5,430 nucleotides of DNA, taken from assembly GCA_003476705.1 (NCBI GenBank), contig DMVM01000144.1, positions 28,771 to 34,200 of the forward strand, in the 5' to 3' direction. The translations under genes were made by a program, and so were the position numbers. This document shows positions 1 through 5,395 of the stretch, one piece after another. This DNA is from Coprothermobacter sp. (GTDB lineage Bacteria; Coprothermobacterota; Coprothermobacteria; Coprothermobacterales; Coprothermobacteraceae). Under the pieces are notes generated by a model. The model saw only the letters and a program-made list of their open reading frames with translations, was not told the DNA's origin and made no database searches. How positions within the stretch are numbered: the stretch's first letter is position 1; each line of letters begins with the position of its first letter.

Positions 1-155
1 CGCTCTTTTAGTTCGTCCAGAAGTTCTGGCTTAGCTACTGCGTAAAGCACGCCGTCCTGTATGAGCAGCAAATCGTCCCCGGCCATGGCAGCATCAAAGA
101 GCAGCGAGTTCAGCATTTTTCCGTTTGGGCTGAATTTCACCATTATTAGCGACAT
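1..155 (-). CDS. tusB: TusB/DsrH-like sulfur relay subunit (N-terminal part, cut by window edge)
   Basis: This is the first 51 codons of a gene that continues past base 1. It starts at ATG 155-153 behind a strong AAGGAGGTG site (162-170, minus strand). The translation begins MSLIMVKFSPNGKML and contains the segment AGDDLLLIQDGVLYAV (about residues 25-40), which closely resembles the 'GD.LLLLQDGV.A' signature of DsrH/TusB proteins. Family knowledge: TusB/DsrH forms the TusBCD/DsrEFH hexamer with TusD/DsrE and TusC/DsrF, a cytoplasmic sulfur-transfer complex acting between TusA and TusE/DsrC. It lies 16 bp after the TusC-like gene as the last visible member of the operon. No cysteine occurs in the visible 51 residues, although A. 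vinosum DsrH carries one near residue 20 (from memory), so this subunit may be structural here. The family call rests on one motif plus gene order. Confidence 0.75.
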   Translation of the reverse strand, partial: MSLIMVKFSPNGKMLNSLLFDAAMAGDDLLLIQDGVLYAVAKPELLDELKE

Positions 156-171
156 CACTGGCACCTCCTTC

Positions 172-531
172 TTAAAACCACAGCACGGTATCATACTCGT
201 GCAAAAGCTTTGGCAAGTCCTTTTCTGATATGAGTTCAGCGTGCCACCTAGGATCGATGTCCTCTTCATTTATCTTTCGCCAATCCAAACACTCTTTCAC
301 AGCATAAACTTTTGTTTCATAGCGTTCAATGTACTTAAACGTGGTGCTTAGTGGAAGCAAACCAAGATGTTCTGGTTTGGTTTCTTTATTCAAAGCAATA
401 ACCGCATCGCGTACCAGCAAAACGGCAGGCTCTATGTCCTCAGCATACATACCGAAGACGCACCTAAATACCTCATTTACCCAAATGGAACCCACAGGGG
501 ATTGATAAACTGCAAACAACACTTTTTTCAT
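172..531 (-). CDS. tusC: TusC/DsrF-like sulfur relay subunit
   Basis: A 119-residue DsrE-superfamily protein. The N-terminus MKKVLFAVYQSPVGS is the first beta strand and loop of the fold. The centre has EDIEPAVLLVRDAVIAL (about 31-47), like the 'D..VFFI.DGV..L' segment of DsrF. The end, HEYDTVLWF, matches the typical DsrF/TusC C-terminus (YD.VL.F). Family role: middle subunit of the TusBCD/DsrEFH complex, generally without a catalytic cysteine. Cysteines here are C24 and C81, neither in a recognisable active-site context. The chosen start is ATG 531-529, because an AGGAGGTG site lies 8 bases upstream; a GTG at 540-538 sits inside that site and is an unlikely start. The gene follows the TusD-like gene by 12 bp, whose TAG stop overlaps the ribosome binding site, suggesting translational coupling. 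Length is normal for the family. Confidence 0.82.
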   Translation of the reverse strand: MKKVLFAVYQSPVGSIWVNEVFRCVFGMYAEDIEPAVLLVRDAVIALNKETKPEHLGLLPLSTTFKYIERYETKVYAVKECLDWRKINEEDIDPRWHAELISEKDLPKLLHEYDTVLWF

Positions 532-537
532 TCTAGC

Positions 538-545
538 CACCTCCT
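538..545 (-). promoter_or_regulatory. Ribosome binding site that fixes the tusC start
   Basis: On the minus strand this reads AGGAGGTG, 8 bases (from GGAGG) before ATG 531-529. The in-frame upstream GTG (540-538) overlaps this site and would have no Shine-Dalgarno at proper spacing, so the ATG is preferred. The site also overlaps the TAG stop of the preceding gene (546-544). Confidence 0.8.
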
Positions 546-897
546 ACACTGCGAAGTTGACATAGCGATCTGCTGTGGCAAGTAGAGTAGCCATCTCAGG
601 TACACCGCTAAGCTCAGCCCCTGGCGTGGCAGCTTCAATGTCCAGCCCACGATATTCAAAGCAAAGTCCACAGATGTGAATCTCCGCTCCCCTGTCAGCC
701 AAGTCTTTGAGCAGATTTGGTATATTCCTGTCTATTCTGATGGGTTTAACTTTGGTATTCACGGAAAGCACTGAATCAGCGAATAGAAAGATGGATACCT
801 TGTGACCTTTCTTCAAAGCCGCATCAGCTATTTTTATAGCACTATCCATATCCTCATAGCTATAAGGTGGATTAATTACCTGTAAAACAATGTGCAT
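544..897 (-). CDS. tusD: TusD/DsrE-like sulfurtransferase subunit with CxxC
   Basis: A 117-residue DsrE/DsrF-family protein beginning MHIVLQVINPPYSYED. It shows the Rossmann-like pattern of the family: strand 1 (2-8), helix with DSAIKIADAALKKGH (18-32), strand 2 SIFLFADSV (35-43), and the active-site region GAEIHICGLCFEYRGL (70-85). C76 and C79 form a C-G-L-C motif; C76 or C79 corresponds to the single persulfide-bearing cysteine of TusD/DsrE. In the family this subunit accepts sulfane sulfur from TusA and passes it to TusE/DsrC. The start is ATG 897-895, 8 bases after GGGAGG (906-911 on the minus strand). The upstream transporter's stop is 2 bp away, so the genes are almost certainly co-translated. 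The neighbouring TusC- and TusB-like genes support the role. It could instead be a generic DsrE/F-like (YchN-type) protein; gene order favours TusD. Confidence 0.82.
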   Translation of the reverse strand: MHIVLQVINPPYSYEDMDSAIKIADAALKKGHKVSIFLFADSVLSVNTKVKPIRIDRNIPNLLKDLADRGAEIHICGLCFEYRGLDIEAATPGAELSGVPEMATLLATADRYVNFAV

Positions 898-899
898 CA

Positions 900-1898
900 C
901 TAATCCCTCCCGTAAAGCAACCAGTACATGAACCAATTACCAAGTATGAAGAATGCAGTAGCCAAAAGAGAACTGATTGCTAAATGAGGCACACCACTCA
1001 AAAAATGCCCGATGTTGCAGCCTCCTGCCACACCAGCGCCCCAACCCATCAAAGCGCCACCTATGACAGCATAAACATAGGCTTTGGGATCTTTCGGGAA
1101 GCGGATCTTGAACTCCTTGAAAATGATAGCGGCAATAAACGCACCAATAATAATGCCTAAGACTTCCATACCGATCCAGTTGTAAGGTGCATCTGTTAAA
1201 GTAGCAGTAAATAAGTTAATCCAACCACCGGTAATACCTAAACTGTAACTCTGGTTAGACCAATAAGCCAGCATACCCACAAGACCAATTAGAATTCCAC
1301 CCACAGTCCAGTGCATAGGTGCTTTTCTCTCAGAAGTCTTGGTGAAGAACAAATACGCAAAGATGATCAAAGCAAAAACAATGGCAACAATCCACGGATC
1401 GATACCCAGCAAGTTAGCAACCGTTGGGGCTACCTGTCCCTCTTTAGCAGCGTAAACCCCTGGATTCTCCATGGTAACAGTGATGGGTTTGCCAAACAGA
1501 GCAGTAATAGATTTTAGTTTTCCAGTTCTGGCAGCTCCGGCGAAAAGGGCATAAAAAGTGGCAGCAATGATCGCTACGGCATTTCCCTCACCTATTCTGT
1601 AAGTAACACCACTCGCACAGCCTCCTGCTAGAACCATACCCATACCGAATGCGAACCCGCCTACAATCTGGGCAGCAGGGATGAATGCTGCTGGGTTCAG
1701 TTTAATTACTCCTAAAGCAGCCATCAGCTGGAACCCAATAGTCGCCACTGCAATTGCCATTAGTCCTTGTTTCCACAACCAATTGTCTTTAAAATAGCGA
1801 ACATCTCTAATAGCAGAGTTAAAGCACATTCTGGAACGCTGAAGCAGGAAACCAAATAGAAGACCAACAATGAGTCCACCAATCAACGTGCCTTGCAT
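900..1898 (-). CDS. yeeE: YeeE/YedE-family thiosulfate (sulfur compound) transporter
   Basis: A 332-residue inner-membrane protein with about nine or more hydrophobic segments. It carries the twin Sulf_transp signatures of the YeeE/YedE family: N-terminal half with QRSRMCFNSAIRD (20-32, C25) and GGCASGVTYRIGEG (92-105, C94), and C-terminal half with GWGAGVAGGCNIGHFLSG (285-302, C294). These repeats match the pseudo-twofold fold of TsuA, which imports thiosulfate through conserved cysteines. The length fits the family. Position between a TusA-like carrier and DsrE-family genes strongly supports import of thiosulfate or a related sulfane-sulfur compound. The start is ATG 1898-1896 after GGGAGGT (1905-1911, minus). 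Only three cysteines occur, C25, C94 and C294; the C240 position recalled from Spirochaeta thermophila TsuA has no cysteine equivalent between C94 and C294. Substrate is inferred; selenium or other sulfur species cannot be excluded. Confidence 0.9.
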   Translation of the reverse strand: MQGTLIGGLIVGLLFGFLLQRSRMCFNSAIRDVRYFKDNWLWKQGLMAIAVATIGFQLMAALGVIKLNPAAFIPAAQIVGGFAFGMGMVLAGGCASGVTYRIGEGNAVAIIAATFYALFAGAARTGKLKSITALFGKPITVTMENPGVYAAKEGQVAPTVANLLGIDPWIVAIVFALIIFAYLFFTKTSERKAPMHWTVGGILIGLVGMLAYWSNQSYSLGITGGWINLFTATLTDAPYNWIGMEVLGIIIGAFIAAIIFKEFKIRFPKDPKAYVYAVIGGALMGWGAGVAGGCNIGHFLSGVPHLAISSLLATAFFILGNWFMYWLLYGRD

Positions 1899-1944
1899 GG
1901 CTGTACCTCCCTTCCTAAAGGTGATTCACAATTCGTGTGTGCTA

Positions 1945-2184
1945 CTACTTTTTCTTGATGATGATGCGCCATTCGCTTGGACCAGTTTCCTCAATGCTTA
2001 GTACTTCTCCTCCCTCTTTGGGAGCACTAGCCGGAATGCGTTCCTTAGAAAGCGGGTAATCAATAAGAACCTCGAGAATTTCGCCGCTCTTCATGGTCTT
2101 TAGTTTCCTTCTGGTCTCCACGTCCGGAACCGGGCAAACTTCGCCTTTCATGTCCAATGTGTAATCTGGTTTTACCTCTGCCAA
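1945..2184 (-). CDS. tusA: TusA/SirA-family sulfur carrier protein
   Basis: A 79-residue cytoplasmic protein, of usual TusA length. After an N-terminal strand (YTLDMKGEVCPVPDVETRR, residues 8-26) it has the diagnostic CPxP motif at C17-P18-V19-P20. C17 would carry the persulfide. The following helix KLKTMKSGEILEVLIDYP and strands with GEVLSIEETGPSEWRIIIKK complete the beta-alpha-beta-alpha-beta-beta fold. TusA-like partners of YeeE (E. coli YeeD) handle the imported thiosulfate, and TusA also feeds sulfur to TusBCD; both kinds of partner are encoded downstream here. The start is TTG 2184-2182, 9 bases after GAGGAGGTG. Longer in-frame extensions upstream lack a ribosome site and contain no family sequence. 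It is the promoter-proximal gene of the minus-strand operon; 46 bp separate it from yeeE. Confidence 0.92.
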   Translation of the reverse strand: MAEVKPDYTLDMKGEVCPVPDVETRRKLKTMKSGEILEVLIDYPLSKERIPASAPKEGGEVLSIEETGPSEWRIIIKKK

Positions 2185-2191
2185 GGTTAAA

Positions 2192-2200
2192 CACCTCCTC
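2192..2200 (-). promoter_or_regulatory. Ribosome binding site that fixes the TTG start of tusA
   Basis: Reads GAGGAGGTG on the minus strand, with 9 bases between GGAGG and TTG 2184-2182. No ATG or GTG lies at a suitable distance in that frame, and the resulting protein matches TusA family length, so TTG is the likely initiation codon. Confidence 0.8.
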
Positions 2201-2222
2201 AATCGTGAATGGTTTCTTGTTA

Positions 2223-2241
2223 GGGTTCTTTTGTTGAACCC
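2223..2241 (-). promoter_or_regulatory. Hairpin in the tusA leader (GGGTTC / GAACCC)
   Basis: A perfect 6-bp inverted repeat, GGGTTC at 2223-2228 and GAACCC at 2236-2241, with a 7-base spacer. In the minus-strand transcript it would lie about 40 bases upstream of the tusA start, between a candidate -10 element near 2255 and the ribosome binding site. It is not followed by a T-run in the minus direction, so it is not an intrinsic terminator. It could be an mRNA-stabilising hairpin or an operator; a repeat this short may also be chance. Confidence 0.3.
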
Positions 2242-2251
2242 ATCTAAAAAG

Positions 2252-2262
2252 TATATTACCAG
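2252..2262 (-). promoter_or_regulatory. Candidate extended -10 promoter for the tusA operon
   Basis: The minus strand reads CTGGTAATATA here: a TGn extended -10 followed by TAATAT (4 of 6 to consensus), overlapping TATACT (5 of 6) at 2255-2250. No convincing -35 box is found 16-18 bases upstream. Its position about 70 bases before the tusA start is sensible. Weak sequence match only. Confidence 0.3.
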
Positions 2263-2309
2263 TTCTTCGTGAAAATATTCCGCAAAATGATACATTCAAC
2301 TGAGTGGAA

Positions 2310-2322
2310 TAGAACAATTCTA
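2310..2322. promoter_or_regulatory. Small palindrome in the divergent promoter region
   Basis: TAGAA-CAA-TTCTA is a 13-bp dyad (5-bp arms, 3-bp centre) located between the two divergent start codons, about 80 bp before the SIS gene and 125 bp before tusA. It has the size of a regulator half-site pair, but no family-specific operator consensus is recognised. No regulator gene is present in the window. A dyad this short occurs by chance with appreciable frequency. Confidence 0.2.
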
Positions 2323-2403
2323 CAGAAAACCTTAAAGCCGTGTTTTTAATCACCATATATAGAAGGATCCCAGTGTACAATCAAGGTAACTAGGAGGTGC
2401 AAA

Positions 2404-3159
2404 ATGGAAATGGATCCCTTGAACGACTATTTGAGCGTTGTGAGCAATATCATTACACAGATTACCAGTACCCAGCACGAGAAGTTGCTAAAAGCTGCGG
2501 ATATCTTAGCCACATGCACAAGAAGTGATGGCATCATACACACTTTTGGTGTTGGCCACTCGCACTTGGTAGCTGAAGATGTGTTCTGGCGGGGAGCAAC
2601 ACTGGCAAACATTCATGCCATCTTAGAACCAAGTTTGACTGGACACCAGGAAATAACAAAGTCAGAGTATTTAGAAAAGGTAGAAGGCATCGGTAGAATC
2701 ATCGTTGATTATCACCGGATAACGCCACCAGATGCCCTCGTAGTCATCTCCAATTCTGGTAACAACGCTGTCCCTATTGAAGTAGCTAAAGCATGTCAAG
2801 AGAGAGATGTGAATGTTATAGCCATAACGTCGATGCAGTACTCAGATTATTTGCGATCTTTGCATTCCTCTGGCAAGAAATTGAAAGATTATGCCACTGT
2901 TACCATTGACAACTGCTGTCCCATTGGCGATGCAGCACTGACTTTTGAAGGCTTACCCATGGGCGTTGGTGCTCTATCCACTATCGCAGGATCTTTCATT
3001 ATGCATTCGCTTGTTGTTCAAACCGTAAAAAACCTTCTTAATGGGGGCTTTAGTCCAGATGTCTATTTCAACGGTTCTCTTATGGCGAACAAGCAAGATG
3101 TTGATGAATATAACCAAAGTGTAATCGAAAAGTATTTAACAAGAATAAGGAATTTATAA
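2404..3159 (+). CDS. SIS-domain sugar-phosphate protein (UPF0309 type)
   Basis: A 251-residue cytoplasmic protein with one SIS (sugar isomerase) domain. An N-terminal helical part (1-38) leads to GIIHTFGVGHSHLVAEDVFWRG (43-64), the first SIS strand with the sugar-phosphate-binding loop GVGHSH. VVISNSGNNAVPIEVAKAC (113-131) is the second phosphate-binding loop (SNSG), and VIAITSMQYS (138-147) the third strand. HSSGKKL (154-160), IDNCCPIGDA (168-177) and the C-terminal helices match UPF0309 proteins closely. Family members bind phosphorylated sugars or amino sugars and act as isomerases or deaminases, but for most UPF0309 members the reaction is not established. As first gene of a PTS operon it probably processes the phosphorylated product. 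The start is ATG 2404 after AGGAGG with 6-base spacing; a second in-frame ATG at 2410 would have 12-base spacing and is less likely. Length is typical. Confidence 0.85.
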   Translation: MEMDPLNDYLSVVSNIITQITSTQHEKLLKAADILATCTRSDGIIHTFGVGHSHLVAEDVFWRGATLANIHAILEPSLTGHQEITKSEYLEKVEGIGRIIVDYHRITPPDALVVISNSGNNAVPIEVAKACQERDVNVIAITSMQYSDYLRSLHSSGKKLKDYATVTIDNCCPIGDAALTFEGLPMGVGALSTIAGSFIMHSLVVQTVKNLLNGGFSPDVYFNGSLMANKQDVDEYNQSVIEKYLTRIRNL

Positions 3160-3304
3160 AGATAACTTTGGTTGCACTTATATTAGAATTATCATTGGAG
3201 GTTGTAGAACAGTGTGTCGCCTCCAAGGAGGTGGATCCTGACACACATATCTGGTGTAACGCCCACAACAGGGCGTAACTAATTGACAGGGAGGTGTAGT
3301 ATCA
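3160..3304 (+). promoter_or_regulatory. Structured leader upstream of the PTS IIC-IID gene
   Basis: A 145-bp gap, unusually long compared with the 20-25 bp gaps further down the operon. It contains TTGGAGG (3195-3201) matching CCTCCAA (3220-3226), and GTGTGTC (3212-3218) matching GACACAC (3240-3246). The arms are interleaved (A, B, A', B'), the geometry of an H-type pseudoknot with linkers of 10, 1 and 13 bases. An alternative local pairing is CCTC with GAGG at 3220-3231. A further hairpin follows at 3256-3279. The gene's own ribosome site GGGAGGTG lies at 3289-3296. A weak promoter-like pair, TTGGTT (3168-3173) and TATCAT (3190-3195) with a 16-base spacer, is also present. No match to a known riboswitch or PRD antiterminator element was recognised. 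Function is inferred from spacing and complementarity alone. Confidence 0.4.
3256..3279 (+). promoter_or_regulatory. GC-rich hairpin just before the IIC-IID ribosome binding site
   Basis: GTAACGCCC (3256-3264) pairs with GGGCGTAAC (3271-3279): six contiguous pairs, one A-A mismatch, then two more pairs, around an ACAACA loop. It ends 9 bases before the GGGAGGTG ribosome site. No U-run follows, so termination is unlikely; effects on mRNA processing, stability or translation are possible. Confidence 0.4.
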
Positions 3305-4939
3305 ATGGAAGGTTACAGTGTGGGAATTGCATTGCTATTAGCGCTTTATGGTTACTTTGCTATGCTCGCGAGTCTAGGTCCTGCATGGCAGTTCGCTGAC
3401 CCCATTGTCGCGGGTTTATTTACTGGACTCATTGTTGGAGACGTTCCTCTCGGCTTAGCCATAGGAGGCACTCTGGAACTCATGTCTTTAGGTCTGTGGA
3501 CGTACGGCGGTGCCACCATTCCAGACTACATGACTGGTGCTATCGTCGGTACAGCTGTAGCTGCATTGTCCAATGAGCCACTTTCAGTGGCTATAACACA
3601 AGGAATAGCCGTCGCAGTACCTGTGTCTCTACTAATGACTCAGCTAGATATTTTGGGAAGAACCGTTACCACAGTGTTTATTCACGGTGCAGATCATTAT
3701 GCAGAGACCCACAACGAACGAGGTATTGTTTGGATGCACTGGCTAGGTCAATTACCTTGGGGACTTAGCCGAGCCATACCACTGTTCTTTGCTATCTGGC
3801 TTGGAGCAGGACCCATTCAAAACTTGGTTTCTGCCATTCCCGCTTGGTTGACCAATGGCTTTACAGCTATGGGCCACCTACTGCCAGCTTTAGGTTTTGG
3901 CATACTGCTTACATACCTGCCACTGCCTAAGTACTGGGGATTCTTCATCCTCGGCTTTGTCCTATTCGCTTATCTAAAGATGCCACTTATTGGCATCATG
4001 CTTGCCGTACTCGCTGTGGTAGCTATTTACAATTACTTGTCTACCCGCATTGAGCGAGTAGAAAGTGTACAAGCCGAAGCAATGGGTGAAGAAGAACTTG
4101 TTACAGGGCCTCAACACCTAGAAGAAACTAATGTGACACGTCGTGATCTGGTAACAGCTATGCTAAGGCATAACTTTACTCTTCAGCTCTCTTGGAACTA
4201 TGAAAGAATGCAAGCCCTCGGCTTCGCTTATTCTATTATGCCAATACTCAAGAAAGTTTATCCCAATGAAGATGAATACTTCGAAGCCATTAAAAGGCAC
4301 CTGAATTTTTACAACACCAACCCATTTATCGGTTCCCCAACAATTTTTGGGGCAGCTTGTGCTTTGGAAGAGCAAAAACAGCCAGAAGTGGCAGACAGCA
4401 TCAAAGTAGCATTAATGGGACCCTTGGCTGGTATAGGAGATACTATTGCAGCCATTCTTATGAAACCTATCTTTGCGGTGTTCGCCGCTAGCATGGCTTT
4501 AAGTGGAAATTGGTTTGGTGCTGTTCTTATGTTGATCCTAGGATTCATCTATTTCTACGTAATGTTCCCCGGTTTTTGGCTAGGATACAACCAAGGTATA
4601 AATTTGGTAAAGACAGCTGGTAGCAGAGCGCTCACCACTATTACAGATCTTGCAAGCATGTTTGCTTTGGGAGTTATGGGTGGTTTTATTCCATCCATCT
4701 TAGCTTCGGTTAGAACACCTTTGAAATTCGCTAGAACTGTTACCATAGAAGGGGAAGCTGTAGAACAAGTAGTAGAAATACAGACATTCCTCGACCAGCT
4801 ACTGCCCTATTTACTGCCACTGATGTTTGTCTTCTTGGTTTACTGGCTGCTACGTTCCAGAAAATGGAGCATTCTGCAGATACTGTTCCTGCTGGTAGTC
4901 ATTGGTATTGTGTGCGGTGCTCTTGGAATCTTAGCTTAA
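3305..4939 (+). CDS. Mannose-family PTS permease, fused EIIC-EIID
   Basis: A 544-residue membrane protein joining two subunits that are normally separate. Residues 1-245 are EIIC: GDVPLGLAIGGTLELMSLG (45-63), GATIPDYMTGAIVGTA (69-84) and GRTVTTVFIHGADHYAE (118-134), with multiple hydrophobic helices to about 244. A charged, acidic linker (about 246-277) follows. Residues 278-544 are EIID: VTRRDLVTAMLRHNFTLQ (277-294), SWNYERMQALGFAYSIMPIL (296-315), RHLNFYNTNPF (331-341), MGPLAGIGDT (371-380), and hydrophobic C-terminal segments (about 381-420, 450-466, 499-516, 522-543). Together IIC and IID form the sugar channel of mannose/fructose/sorbose-family PTS. The start is ATG 3305, 10 bases after GGAGG. 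There is no internal stop or frame change, so the fusion is real in this sequence. Cognate EIIA and EIIB genes follow. Substrate specificity cannot be read from sequence. Confidence 0.93.
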   Translation: MEGYSVGIALLLALYGYFAMLASLGPAWQFADPIVAGLFTGLIVGDVPLGLAIGGTLELMSLGLWTYGGATIPDYMTGAIVGTAVAALSNEPLSVAITQGIAVAVPVSLLMTQLDILGRTVTTVFIHGADHYAETHNERGIVWMHWLGQLPWGLSRAIPLFFAIWLGAGPIQNLVSAIPAWLTNGFTAMGHLLPALGFGILLTYLPLPKYWGFFILGFVLFAYLKMPLIGIMLAVLAVVAIYNYLSTRIERVESVQAEAMGEEELVTGPQHLEETNVTRRDLVTAMLRHNFTLQLSWNYERMQALGFAYSIMPILKKVYPNEDEYFEAIKRHLNFYNTNPFIGSPTIFGAACALEEQKQPEVADSIKVALMGPLAGIGDTIAAILMKPIFAVFAASMALSGNWFGAVLMLILGFIYFYVMFPGFWLGYNQGINLVKTAGSRALTTITDLASMFALGVMGGFIPSILASVRTPLKFARTVTIEGEAVEQVVEIQTFLDQLLPYLLPLMFVFLVYWLLRSRKWSILQILFLLVVIGIVCGALGILA

Positions 4940-4959
4940 AGAGAAAGGAAAAGTGAAAC

Positions 4960-5370
4960 ATGGTAGGAATGTTAATTGTGACCCATGGCAGATTGGGAGA
5001 AGGATTATTGGATGCTATGCAAATGATAGCCGGACCCCAAGAAAAGGTGGATTTTGTGTCTTTAAAGGAAGGCGACAGCATCGATGAACTCAAAGAAAGA
5101 ATCTTAAGTGCTGTTAAGATGCTTGACGACGGTAGCGGCGTACTGGTTTTTGTAGATATGTTTGGTGCCTCCCCCAGTAACGCTGCAGCTTATCTACTAA
5201 ACGAAAATGTGGAAGTAATTACGGGTGTTAATTTGCCCATGCTACTGGAGATAGTAAGCTTTAGAGAAAGTAGCTCTCTTCAAGAGCTTTCAGCTAACGC
5301 TATGACTGCGGGCGTTGAATCCATAAAAAATCTCACCCAACTGCTCAGAGCTTCACTTGAAAACAGCTAA
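4960..5370 (+). CDS. Mannose-family PTS EIIA component
   Basis: A 136-residue cytoplasmic phosphocarrier. MVGMLIVTHGRLGEGLLDAM holds H9, the position of the phospho-histidine in this family (His10 in E. coli ManX). VFVDMFGASPSNAA (63-76) supplies the conserved aspartate D66 near the active site and the usual 'D.FG.sP.N' loop, here as DMFGASPSN rather than the common DLFGGTPFN. TGVNLPMLLE (88-97) is the third family signature. It accepts phosphate from HPr and passes it to EIIB. Unlike E. coli ManX, where IIA and IIB are fused, EIIA here is a stand-alone protein of normal domain size. It starts at ATG 4960, 20 bp after the IIC-IID stop, behind a modest AGAAAGGA site (4942-4949), weaker than the other ribosome sites in the window. 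It is followed 25 bp later by the probable EIIB gene. Confidence 0.93.
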   Translation: MVGMLIVTHGRLGEGLLDAMQMIAGPQEKVDFVSLKEGDSIDELKERILSAVKMLDDGSGVLVFVDMFGASPSNAAAYLLNENVEVITGVNLPMLLEIVSFRESSSLQELSANAMTAGVESIKNLTQLLRASLENS

Positions 5371-5395
5371 AATTCGCTCAAGGAGGTTGGTATAA

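Noticed and set aside
898..936. Longer tusD-like frame starting at 936
   Set aside because: It would overlap the end of yeeE; ATG 897 has a well-spaced GGGAGG site and gives the expected MHIVLQ N-terminus.
2185..2295. N-terminal extension of the tusA frame to 2295
   Set aside because: The extra 37 residues lie upstream of the GAGGAGGTG site in front of TTG 2184, have no family similarity, and make the protein longer than TusA.
2060..2380. Open frame of 106 codons on the minus strand overlapping tusA and its leader
   Set aside because: It overlaps the well-supported TusA gene in another frame, has no recognisable domain, and crosses the promoter/leader region.
3168..3185. Sigma-54 (-24/-12) promoter, as found before lev-type PTS operons
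   Set aside because: TTGCA occurs near 3172-3176 but no GG at the correct -24 distance with TGGCAC context; no LevR-type regulator in the window.
3256..3279. Hairpin as an intrinsic terminator
   Set aside because: No U-run follows it; the next bases are TAATTGACAGGG and then the ribosome binding site.
3283..3311. Perfect TTGACA at 3283-3288 as a -35 box for the IIC-IID gene
   Set aside because: The sequence 16-18 bases downstream lies in the start of the coding region and has no -10 resemblance; the hexamer overlaps the lead-in to the ribosome site.
4163..4746. Minus-strand open frames opposite the IIC-IID gene
   Set aside because: They mirror a strongly supported membrane-protein gene, lack ribosome sites and recognisable domains.
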